Below, one piece after another: positions 8,803-16,131 of a stretch of DNA of 64,000 bases. This DNA is from Plantactinospora sp040120695 (lineage in GTDB: Bacteria; Actinomycetota; Actinomycetes; Mycobacteriales; Micromonosporaceae), in assembly GCF_040120695.1 (NCBI RefSeq), contig NZ_JBEEAC010000024.1, positions 1 through 64,000 on the forward strand, in the 5' to 3' direction. The stretch's first letter is position 1, and every line of letters starts with the position of its first letter. The translations under genes were made by a program, and so were the position numbers. The notes under the pieces were generated by a model. The model saw only the letters and a program-made list of their open reading frames with translations, ran no database searches and was not told where the DNA came from.

Positions 8803-9867
8803 TCATCGGGGATCAGAGCGGCGATGGAGGCACTTGCCGCGGACGATGACCGCTCGCGGCCTGTCGAGTTGGTCGAGGTCGCTGCGGGGATCGGCGTCGA
8901 AGACGACCGCGTCGGCCGGGGCTCCTGCCACCAAGCCGGGCAGACCAAGGTAGGACCTGGCCGTCCAGGACGCGGCAGCGATCGCCTCATGTGGTGACAC
9001 GCCGGCGAGCACCAGAGCGCGGATTTCGTTGACGATGCCGCCGTGCGGCCGGGTGTCCGTACCGGCCAGCACGGTGACGCCGGCCTCGACGGCGGCAGCG
9101 GCGAGCTGGCCGTGCACACTTGCTCCCGACACGTACCAACGCTTGCGGGAACTGTCCGGCTCGGTGGAGACCCGCCTCAGCGAAGCGGTGATCACAGAGA
9201 GTGTTGGCGTCAGTGCGATGCCCTGCTCGGCCATCCGCGGCAGCAACGTCGGGTCCAGGCCCATACCGTGCTCCACGGAGTCCACCCCGGCTTCGACCGC
9301 GACCGCACCACCGTCCGGGTGCTGTGAATGCACCGCAACACGCCCGTTCACCGCGTGTACGTGTGTGACAACCTCGCGCAGTACCTCCACCGGCAGGACA
9401 TCGTCGCCGGGACGCCAGTCGATCACGACTTTCGCCCATCCGGCACGAGCCGCCTGCTCGGCCGCGACGGCGGGCAGATCGGCCGGGTCCGGACGGCGGC
9501 CCCAGCCCTCGAAAAACTGTCCGTGCTGAGCGATCCAGGGGCCGGCATGGAAGGCTCGTGGGCTGTCGTCTGCGAGACCGAACCAGTCAGGCGGATCGCC
9601 GGCGAGACCGGGAGCACGGATGAGCGCGACTCCGGACGCCAGGTGCGCCCGGAGATCTTCCCGCAGGATGCCAGGATCCAACGGCTGTCCCGGCGCCTCC
9701 GCTCCGGGATGTGTATGCGCGTCGACCAGTCCAGGCAGCAGCCAGCCCTCAGCTATCAGCTCAGCACGGGCGACTGGATCGGAGGTCCATCTGTCACCGT
9801 CGGCATAGAGATCAACCGGCTCCCCTTCGGGGAGAGCGAAACCGCGGATCCGCAGCACCGCCACCAC
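8803..9867 (-). CDS. Amidohydrolase-superfamily metal hydrolase
   Basis: A 354-residue TIM-barrel hydrolase related to imidazolonepropionase/prolidase-like amidohydrolases. Visible metal-binding elements: DAHTHPG (HxH, near residue 49), a histidine in VAVHSQHPDGG, SVEHGMGLD, and the catalytic aspartate in VLAGTDTRPHGG. The order matches the family, and a carboxylated lysine may lie in the AKVVIDWRPGDD region. The C-terminus GAPADAVVFDADP is the typical return to the small beta domain. There is no signal peptide, so it is cytosolic. The substrate (cyclic amide, dipeptide or similar) cannot be read from the sequence. GTG start at 9867. It appears monocistronic. Confidence 0.85.
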   Translation of the reverse strand: MVAVLRIRGFALPEGEPVDLYADGDRWTSDPVARAELIAEGWLLPGLVDAHTHPGAEAPGQPLDPGILREDLRAHLASGVALIRAPGLAGDPPDWFGLADDSPRAFHAGPWIAQHGQFFEGWGRRPDPADLPAVAAEQAARAGWAKVVIDWRPGDDVLPVEVLREVVTHVHAVNGRVAVHSQHPDGGAVAVEAGVDSVEHGMGLDPTLLPRMAEQGIALTPTLSVITASLRRVSTEPDSSRKRWYVSGASVHGQLAAAAVEAGVTVLAGTDTRPHGGIVNEIRALVLAGVSPHEAIAAASWTARSYLGLPGLVAGAPADAVVFDADPRSDLDQLDRPRAVIVRGKCLHRRSDPR

Positions 9868-10016
9868 GCCACCCCCGTACCTCAGGTGCCATCCGATTCG
9901 GGCGGGACGGTCGACACGCCATCCGGTTAGCCGAGGGTACCCGAATGACCACCTCTACGCCCTTGCCTGGCAATGGACCTTCGCCGTGCCCGTCGCCTTA
10001 CCGGCTCCGTTCAGGC

Positions 10017-10047
10017 GCGTCCGGCCGGGACCAGCCCGGCCGGACGC
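10017..10047 (-). terminator. Perfect 13-bp hairpin terminator
   Basis: Arm GCGTCCGGCCGGG (10017-10029), five-base loop, arm CCCGGCCGGACGC (10035-10047). It lies 7 nt past the stop codon of the minus-strand gene fragment ending at 10054, so the terminator is intact although the gene is broken. Confidence 0.8.
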
Positions 10048-10053
10048 GGCACG

Positions 10054-10300
10054 TCAGATCCGGGACAGCAACGGTCGGGCAGAGCACTGCGCCGAGCCGA
10101 TGTTCTTCAACGTCAGCACCAGCTCCCGCTCGGCGGAGCCGTTGGAGTTGATGACCTGCCGGTAGTAGTGGCGAGTTATCTGCATCGTGCAGCCAAGCTC
10201 CACCGGCTCGACGTTGATGACGTGCGTGGCGGTCGTCGGGTTGGCGTTGTATGTTCTGCACCTCGGCGTGCAGGTAGACGGGCTGCGCCACGTCGCCTTG
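10054..10300 (-). pseudogene. Frameshifted 3' end of an unidentified gene
   Basis: Reading right to left, AQPVYLHAEVQN in one frame continues after a one-base shift near 10245 as YNANPTTATHVINVEPVELG and ends KNIGSAQCSARPLLSRI then stop. The two pieces join sensibly, so this is a frameshifted remnant (or, less likely, a sequencing error). The segment is rich in beta-type residues; I do not recognise the family. No start or upstream part is present beyond about 10300, where an unrelated fragment on the other strand begins. Confidence 0.5.
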
Positions 10301-10304
10301 GGGA

Positions 10305-10516
10305 ACCCGCTGGTACGGAGTCGCCGCGGGCCTGCTTGCGCTGGCCTACCTGACCTCCGGCGAGGGGCACCGCGACGACGCGCTGGCGCTGGTCGAGGAG
10401 GCGGGCGCGATCGCCCAGGCCGTGATCCCCGGCGCCGGTGCGTCCCGGTCGACGCCCGGCCCCGCGATGCTCAGGGTGTCCTCCGCCGGGTGGAGGAGGC
10501 ACGGACACAGCTGTAG
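10305..10516 (+). pseudogene. TPR-like gene fragment
   Basis: The plus frame reads YGVAAGLLALAYLTSGEGHR, then DDALALVEEAGAIAQAV, and degenerates into a Pro/Ser/Arg-rich tail. The first part resembles one helical tetratricopeptide-type repeat as found in large regulators. There is no start codon or ribosome site, so it is probably debris. It may have the same kind of origin as the SARP fragment at 2601, but that cannot be shown. Confidence 0.35.
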
Positions 10517-10535
10517 GCGCCGTCCCGTCCACGCA

Positions 10536-10841
10536 TCACCGATCAGCCTCACGAACCTCACGAGCCCGCTGGCTCCGGGTGCGGAGGATACGTCGTACGC
10601 CGAGGATCGCGATGCCGATGCCGACGCCGGCGACGAGAAACCCGAGGAAGAGAAACAGGAAGATCGAACTCATTCCGAGGGTCTCGTCTTCGGTCCCGAG
10701 AATGCTTCCGACGAGGAATCCGAAAAGGGGAGCGAGGGCGGTCACTCCACCGCCGAGGACGACCAGCCAGACACCTCGGGGGACCGGGGTGAGTTCGATC
10801 GGGCGGCCCTGGACGGAGCTTGGGTCGAGTTCAGCGGTCAC
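10536..10841 (-). CDS. Small two-helix membrane protein
   Basis: 101 residues. A short polar N-terminus (MTAELDPSSVQGRPIEL) precedes two hydrophobic helices, about residues 23-48 and 58-82, and a basic Arg-rich tail (RRILRTRSQRAREV) that should face the cytoplasm. I do not recognise the family. The GTG start at 10841 lies inside the end of the slipin gene (11-nt overlap), so it is the last member of the norB operon by translational coupling. A role as a partner of the slipin in the membrane is possible but inferred. Confidence 0.7.
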   Translation of the reverse strand: MTAELDPSSVQGRPIELTPVPRGVWLVVLGGGVTALAPLFGFLVGSILGTEDETLGMSSIFLFLFLGFLVAGVGIGIAILGVRRILRTRSQRAREVREADR

Positions 10842-11673
10842 CAGGTGTCCTTTCCACGGCGCTGGTCGCGGGCGAGGTGCCGTTGGCGTCGGGTGCGGCG
10901 CGGCCGGCGTCGGTCGGTCCGGTGCTGGCGCCGCGGATGGCGTCGAGGAAGGGACCGATGATGTCGATCGGCAGCGGGAAGACCACTGTGGAGTTCTGGT
11001 CGGCGCCGAGTTCCAGCAGGGTCTGCAGGTAGCGTAGTTGGAGGCTTGCCGGGCTCTCGCTGAGCGTCTTCGCGGCGTCGCGCAGCTCCGCCGATGCCTG
11101 GAGTTCCCCCCGGGCGTTGATCACCTTTGCCCGCCGCTCGCGCTCGGCCTCGGCCTCGCGGGCCATCGCCCGCTGCATCGCCTCCGGGATCTCGACGTCC
11201 TTGATCTCCACGACCTCGACCTTGACCCCCCAGGGCTCGGTCATCGCAGCGATGGACTTCGCGAGATCCTCGTTCAGGTCGGCCCGGTGAGCAAGCAGCG
11301 TATCGAGGTCCGCGCGGCCGACGACCGAACGCAGGGTGGTCTGCGCGATCTGGGACGTGGCGACCGCATGGTTCTCCACCGTCATCACCGACTTCACCGG
11401 GTCGACCACCCGGAAGAGTACGACGGCGTTCACCCGGGCCGGCACGTTGTCGCGGGTGATCACCTCTTGCGGTGGGATGGTCAGCGTGACGACCCGCAGG
11501 TCCACCCGGACCAGCTTGTCCAGGCCTGGAAGCAGCACCCGGACCCCCGGGCCCAACGGCTCGCGCAACCGTCCCAGCCGGAACGCCACCCCACGCTCGT
11601 ACTCCTTCAGCACCCGTAGCGAGGAGGTGGCCACGAACAGCAGCACCAGGATGATGACGATCGCGATGGTCAT
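10831..11673 (-). CDS. Slipin / stomatin-like SPFH protein
   Basis: 280 residues. One N-terminal membrane helix (IAIVIILVLLFVATSSL) is followed by the SPFH (band 7) domain: EYERGVAFRLGRLREPLGPG, the IPPQEVITRDNVPARVNAVV core, and WGVKVEVVEIKDVEIPEAMQ. A charged helix (MAREAEAERERRAKVINARGE) then predicts a coiled coil for oligomer assembly. Slipins form ring-like scaffolds in lipid domains and regulate membrane enzymes or proteolysis. The start overlaps the preceding gene by ATGA. Its placement two genes after a nitric oxide reductase suggests it organises or protects that enzyme in the membrane; this is inference. The C-terminal 30 residues are low-complexity. Confidence 0.9.
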   Translation of the reverse strand: MTIAIVIILVLLFVATSSLRVLKEYERGVAFRLGRLREPLGPGVRVLLPGLDKLVRVDLRVVTLTIPPQEVITRDNVPARVNAVVLFRVVDPVKSVMTVENHAVATSQIAQTTLRSVVGRADLDTLLAHRADLNEDLAKSIAAMTEPWGVKVEVVEIKDVEIPEAMQRAMAREAEAERERRAKVINARGELQASAELRDAAKTLSESPASLQLRYLQTLLELGADQNSTVVFPLPIDIIGPFLDAIRGASTGPTDAGRAAPDANGTSPATSAVERTPGDR

Positions 11674-12332
11674 TGTGTGGCCTCCGGATCGGGCTCACGG
11701 CGGTCGGACCCGTAGCGTGAGCGCCTGCGGCGTAGGGCGGCCGCAGCTGCCAGCCGCTCGGCGACCACCTCATCGAGCGCCTGGTCGGCCACCGTCTCGG
11801 GGATGAACACCGGGTTGCGCCGCAGGTGTGACCAGAGCGGCAGACTCAGCAGCAGCGCGACGACCACGGCCGAGGCCAGGACCAGCAACGCGTCCGGGCC
11901 CGGGCCGGTGAGCGCGGTGCCGACCGGCCACACGAGGCCCAACAGAACCACCAGACACGCGATGCCGCGGTGGAAGCGAGCCGCTTCGGAGGCCGGCCAG
12001 GAGTCGACCGCGCGCTGGACCTCCCGCCCGGAGGACGAGGTGGTGCACGTGCTCTTCACAGGGCAGGCGTTGCAGACCGACGGGGTGCCGCGGTAGCGCA
12101 TCACGCGGTTCTGCGCGTCGAAGGACTGCGGCCACAGCCACTGGTCCTGCGGGCACTGCCACGCATCGTGGTCCTCGTGGTAGACGAAGCCACCAGACAT
12201 GCCACCTTCGGAGATCGACGCGGCGCGGCGCGCCAGCGCGTCGATGACGTACGCCAGTCCGACCAGGGCCAGGCAGTAGGTGGACGCCAGCCAGGCTTCC
12301 ACCCCCACGTCCGAGGCCGAGAACCCGGTCAC
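11670..12332 (-). CDS. Cys-rich integral membrane protein linked to norB
   Basis: 220 residues with three predicted helices (about 13-36, 112-130 and 139-158). The loop after helix 1 carries WQCPQDQWLWPQSFD and the cluster VCNACPVKSTCTT, i.e. Cys-x2-Cys-x4-Cys plus one further Cys, a plausible metal or redox site. The C-terminus is basic and cytosolic by the positive-inside rule. I do not recognise a named family. Start: GTG at 12332 overlaps the norB stop (GTGA). The reading frame stays open upstream inside norB, but that part is a shadow. Its end overlaps the slipin start by 4 nt. It is thus fixed between the reductase and the slipin, and may be an assembly or electron-transfer accessory; this is inference. 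Confidence 0.8.
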   Translation of the reverse strand: MTGFSASDVGVEAWLASTYCLALVGLAYVIDALARRAASISEGGMSGGFVYHEDHDAWQCPQDQWLWPQSFDAQNRVMRYRGTPSVCNACPVKSTCTTSSSGREVQRAVDSWPASEAARFHRGIACLVVLLGLVWPVGTALTGPGPDALLVLASAVVVALLLSLPLWSHLRRNPVFIPETVADQALDEVVAERLAAAAALRRRRSRYGSDRREPDPEATQ

Positions 12333-14746
12333 GGCTGCTCCGCCTCGTCGCGCCGGTCCGAGGCGTACCGGCTCCGGGACCGGGGCACCTGGTCCACGGC
12401 TCCCGCGGCACCGGTCAGGATCGGAAGGCCGGTGCGGTCCTGGGCCGCTTCGGGGGTCTCCTCGACGTACAGCGTCTCCGGCGGTAGCTCGGTCGCCGTG
12501 GCCCGGATGCCGTGGCGGATGCCGAGATAGGTGATCCACAGGAAGGGCAGCACGCCGCCGACGATGAGGATGAGGTCACCGGGCATCCGCATCCATTCGA
12601 GCAGCGCGTTGCCCGGTTCGGTGATGTAGTTGAGCGTGCGCGCCTCGTAGTATCCGTCGTTGACCGAGTGCCACAGCTGCAGGATGCCCAGCGGAAGCAG
12701 GGTCACGAACACCATCCAGGCGAGGCCGATGTTGAGCGACCAGAAGGAGAGCTTCGCCAGCCTGTCCGGCCACTTCGCCGCCGGGATGATGTAGCGCAGC
12801 GCGAACAGCGCCAGGCCGACCGCGAGCATGCCGTACACACCCATCATGGCGCCGTGGGCGTGGTTGGCGGTCAGCGCCGTGCCGATCTGGAAGTACGACA
12901 CGATCGGCAGGTTGATCAGGAAACCGAAGACCCCGGCGCCGACGAAGTTCCAGAAGCCGACGGCCACCAGGAACATCACCGCCCAGCGGTGGGGGAACGG
13001 CGCACTGGTGCGGTTCTGCTGCCGGGAGCCCAGTTGCAGGAAGGTCCACGCCTCGACGGTCAGGAACGTCAGCGGGATCACCTCCAGCGCGGAGAAGAAC
13101 GCGCCGAGCGCCATGTGCTCCACCGGCGTACCCGAGAAGTACAGGTGGTGCATCGTCCCGATCACGCCACCCGCCGAGTAGAGGATGACGTCGAGGAAGA
13201 TGATCTGGATGGCGATCTTACGGCGAACGACACCCAGCATCACGAAGATGTAGGCCACCATCACGGTGGTGAAGAGCTCCAGGAAGTCCTCCACCCAGAG
13301 GTGCACCACCCAGAAGCGCCAGAACTCCGCGACGGTCAGATGGCTACCCGTCGACGCCAGCATGCCGACCGCGTAGAAGGCGGGTATCGCCAGGCCGGCG
13401 TAGAGGAAGAGCCACGGCATGTTGAGCCGGTGTTCGGTCTTCAGCCGCGACCGGATGCCGCGGTAGACGATCGCGATCCACAGGAAGAGCCCGACCACCA
13501 GCAGGGCCTGCCAGAACCTCGGCAGGTCCAGGTATTCCCACTGCTGGTCGAAGAGGATCGAGCCCTTCGCCCAGTCGACGCCGAAGATGCTGATCGCCTC
13601 GCCAGCCAGCGAGCCGACGACCACGACCACCAGCGCACCGAGCAGGCCCCAGGCCAGCCAGTGCTGCCGTCGGGGCTCCCGACCCGAGATGATCGGCGTG
13701 AGGAAGATGCCGGCGGCGAGGAACGCCGCCGCGGTCCAGAACAGCGACAGCTGTACGTGCCAGGTGCGGGCCAGGTTGAACGGCAGCACCTGTGCCAGGT
13801 CGATGCCGAAGAAGGTACTCAGGTCGGCCCGGTAGTGTTCGATCGCGCCGCCCAGAAGGGTTTGCGCCAGCGCGAGTGCGGCCACGACGAAGAAGAACCA
13901 CGCCGTCACCTTCTGCGCCTTGGTGATCTGCACCTCGCCCGGCTGGCGGAAGGCCAGCGGCGGCTGCTCGCTGGCGTGCCAGCCGATCGAGCGGCTCCAC
14001 CGCCCGTAGAGCGCGAACAGCGCGCCCAGGCCGACCAGGAGAGCCGTCAGCGACAGACCCGACCAGACCACGATGTCGGCGGTCGGGGTGTTGTCGACGC
14101 GCGGCTCCGGCGGCCAGTTGTTCGTGTAGGAGTAGGTGTGGCCCGGCCGCTCCGCCGCGCTCGCCCACGCCGTCCAGGAGAAGAACGCGGTCAACTCGTG
14201 GATCTCGCGGGGATCGGTGATCACCTGCGGAATGAGGCCGAACTTCGTGCTGTCCGTGGCGAAGAAGTCGGCGTAGTGCCGGGTGGCGTGCTCGAACGCG
14301 GCCACCTGCTCCGCGGTGAACACCAGCTCGCCGCTCGCCTCGTCGTACCGGTTCTCCCGCAGCATCCGCTTGGCGGCCTCGGAGGGCTCCTGCGCTCCGG
14401 AGCCGGCGAGATCGGCCTTGATGTGCTCGGCCGAGATGCGCAGGTACTCCGCGGTGTAGTCCGGGCCGAGGTAGCCGCCGTGACCCATCACCGAGCCGTA
14501 CTGTTGCAGCCCTCGGCGCAGGAAGGTCTGCTGGCCGGCGGTCACGTCCGCTGCCGTGTAGATCACCGCACCGTCCGGACCGGTCACCCGTTGCGGCAGC
14601 GGCATCGAGTCGGAGTAGGTCCGCAGGGCGAGCATGCCCATCACGAAGAACCCGAAAACCATTACCAGGGCGACGCCCTGAACCCATCCCTTGGAAAGGG
14701 TCAACCCCGCTCGGCCGGAACCCCTCACCTGCACCTGCTCAGACAA
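12329..14746 (-). CDS. norB: Quinol-dependent nitric oxide reductase (qNOR)
   Basis: 805 residues; reduces two NO to N2O using quinol, in the cytoplasmic membrane. An N-terminal helix and periplasmic domain (about 60-230, including AGQQTFLRRGLQQYGSVMGH) mark the fused single-subunit form. The heme-copper-oxidase-like core follows with His ligands in WHVQLSLFWTAAAFLA, FWVVHLWVEDFLELFTTVMV, MHHLYFSGTPVEHMALG and NHAHGAMMGVYGML. Length and order are normal. The start is TTG at 14746, chosen because GAGGGGCGAGGAC precedes it and the family begins here; a 30-codon frame overlaps it upstream. It is first of four coupled genes. The role is probably NO detoxification rather than full denitrification, since no other nitrogen-oxide reductase is nearby. 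Confidence 0.95.
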   Translation of the reverse strand: MSEQVQVRGSGRAGLTLSKGWVQGVALVMVFGFFVMGMLALRTYSDSMPLPQRVTGPDGAVIYTAADVTAGQQTFLRRGLQQYGSVMGHGGYLGPDYTAEYLRISAEHIKADLAGSGAQEPSEAAKRMLRENRYDEASGELVFTAEQVAAFEHATRHYADFFATDSTKFGLIPQVITDPREIHELTAFFSWTAWASAAERPGHTYSYTNNWPPEPRVDNTPTADIVVWSGLSLTALLVGLGALFALYGRWSRSIGWHASEQPPLAFRQPGEVQITKAQKVTAWFFFVVAALALAQTLLGGAIEHYRADLSTFFGIDLAQVLPFNLARTWHVQLSLFWTAAAFLAAGIFLTPIISGREPRRQHWLAWGLLGALVVVVVGSLAGEAISIFGVDWAKGSILFDQQWEYLDLPRFWQALLVVGLFLWIAIVYRGIRSRLKTEHRLNMPWLFLYAGLAIPAFYAVGMLASTGSHLTVAEFWRFWVVHLWVEDFLELFTTVMVAYIFVMLGVVRRKIAIQIIFLDVILYSAGGVIGTMHHLYFSGTPVEHMALGAFFSALEVIPLTFLTVEAWTFLQLGSRQQNRTSAPFPHRWAVMFLVAVGFWNFVGAGVFGFLINLPIVSYFQIGTALTANHAHGAMMGVYGMLAVGLALFALRYIIPAAKWPDRLAKLSFWSLNIGLAWMVFVTLLPLGILQLWHSVNDGYYEARTLNYITEPGNALLEWMRMPGDLILIVGGVLPFLWITYLGIRHGIRATATELPPETLYVEETPEAAQDRTGLPILTGAAGAVDQVPRSRSRYASDRRDEAEQP

Positions 14747-14831
14747 GTCCTCGCCCCTCCGTCTCGCCGGTGATCCAGGCCAGCGGCATGGCGGCCGCCG
14801 AGGGGGCGATGACCCAGCGCTGCACGGTCAC
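14739..14831 (-). CDS. Possible 30-residue leader peptide of norB
   Basis: A GTG-started frame encodes a 30-residue peptide beginning VTVQRWVIAPSAAAMPLAW and ending ETEGRGLV. GAAGGGAT lies just upstream, and the stop TGA falls 3 nt inside norB, overlapping its TTG start. The overlap would allow translation of this frame to feed initiation at the weak TTG codon. No family is recognised and it may be chance, though a ribosome site plus stop/start overlap is suggestive. The 250 nt further upstream to 15084 hold the norB promoter region; I could not assign an operator. Confidence 0.35.
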   Translation of the reverse strand: MTVQRWVIAPSAAAMPLAWITGETEGRGLV

Positions 14832-15084
14832 ATCCCTTCACCGGTCACGCGATGGCCGTCGCACCGCACGACACCCGCCCAGTCGAGCGAACACGCACTC
14901 GTTTCACATACATCGACGCAACGGTGATGTCTTGGCCCGCTCCAGCGTGGGGTCGCATTACTCCGGCGAACAGGGCCGTTGGTCCTGTTTTTCCACTGAG
15001 CCGCGAGGCATCAGCGCCGCCGGATCGCCCATGGTGCGGGCACGCACGACGGCGGGGATGGCGGCGGTGCCGCTTCGCGATCAG

Positions 15085-16131
15085 CTACTCCTGCGCCTTG
15101 CCACCGGTGATCCGGGAGACGACGAGCGCGATGAGGATGATGGCACCGTTGAGCGCGCCGATCCACTGTGCCGGTACGCCGGCGAGGGTCAACACGTTCT
15201 GGATCATGAAAAGCAGCAGGATGCCGGTGAACGCACCGAACATCGTGCCCTTACCGCCGTTGAGGCTGACGCCCCCGATCACCGCCGCGGCGAAGACGGT
15301 GAAGATGGCACCGTTGCCCTGAGAGGCGGCGACGGAGGCGAGGCGGCCGGAGAGCATCAGGCCGCCCAGGGCTGCAAGGACGCTGGCGCCGGTGAGGGCG
15401 ATCCAGAGCACCCGGTCGGTGCGGATGCCGGCCGCCTTGGCGGCGTCGACGTTGCCGCCGATGGCGTAGAGGGACCGTCCGAAGTTGGTGTAGCCGAGCA
15501 GGATGATCCCGGCCGCGAACAGGGCGACGCAGAGCCAGATCGACGCGGGAATGCCGAACCAGATGGCGTTGCCGAGGTACATCATCGACTCGGGGAGGTT
15601 GAAGAAGGTCTGGCCACCGGAAATGCCGGTGAGCAGGCCGCGAAGGACGATGAGCATCCCCAGGGTGACGATGAAGCCGTGCAGGCCGAACCGGACGATC
15701 AGCGCGGCGTTGGCGATGCCGATGAGCGCGCCGACCGCGAGGGTGATCGGGATGCTCCAGGCGCCGGGTACGAGCCCGATGCCGTGTCCGGCGCCGACGG
15801 CGACCGTCATCCACGCGGCGACGCCCGGGGCGAGGCCGAAGGTGGATTCCAGCGACAGGTCCATTTTTCCGGTGACCAGGACGATGGTCTGGGCCAGCAC
15901 GAGCAGCCCGATCTCCGCCATGGTCTGAACGATGTTGATCAGGTTGTCGGGTTGGAGGAAGACCGGGTTGACGATCTGCCCGACGATGGCGATGAGCACG
16001 ATCGCCGGCACCAGCGCGAGGTCCCGCAGCCGGGCGACGGTCAGCTTGCCGGCGGGCCGGCGAGGTGCGAGGCCGGCCGGGACGGCGGGGCCGTCGGCGG
16101 CCGTGTCAGGTACGGTCCGGGTCTCAGACAT
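15085..16131 (-). CDS. Sugar ABC transporter permease (RbsC-like)
   Basis: 348 residues, a polytopic permease of the ribose/xylose-type (BPD_transp_2) family. After a 40-residue polar N-terminus come about ten helices, including LLVLAQTIVLVTGKMDLSLE, where the family has the conserved membrane loop, and VFAAAVIGGVSLNGGKGTMF near the C-terminus, the EAA-like contact with the ATPase. ATG 16131 overlaps the ATPase stop by 8 nt; an in-frame start further upstream is less likely. It is the last gene of the dehydratase-binding protein-ATPase-permease operon, so its substrate is probably L-fucose or a related deoxyhexose (inference from context). Confidence 0.9.
   Translation of the reverse strand: MSETRTVPDTAADGPAVPAGLAPRRPAGKLTVARLRDLALVPAIVLIAIVGQIVNPVFLQPDNLINIVQTMAEIGLLVLAQTIVLVTGKMDLSLESTFGLAPGVAAWMTVAVGAGHGIGLVPGAWSIPITLAVGALIGIANAALIVRFGLHGFIVTLGMLIVLRGLLTGISGGQTFFNLPESMMYLGNAIWFGIPASIWLCVALFAAGIILLGYTNFGRSLYAIGGNVDAAKAAGIRTDRVLWIALTGASVLAALGGLMLSGRLASVAASQGNGAIFTVFAAAVIGGVSLNGGKGTMFGAFTGILLLFMIQNVLTLAGVPAQWIGALNGAIILIALVVSRITGGKAQE

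Noticed and set aside
12512..14773. Long plus-strand open frame opposite norB
   Set aside because: Low-complexity His/Arg/Glu-rich translation, no ribosome site; norB on the minus strand has all family motifs.
15085..15400. Transporter permease as part of the norB operon
   Set aside because: It is the last gene of the fucose-type ABC operon and is separated from norB by about 250 nt with its own coupled partners.
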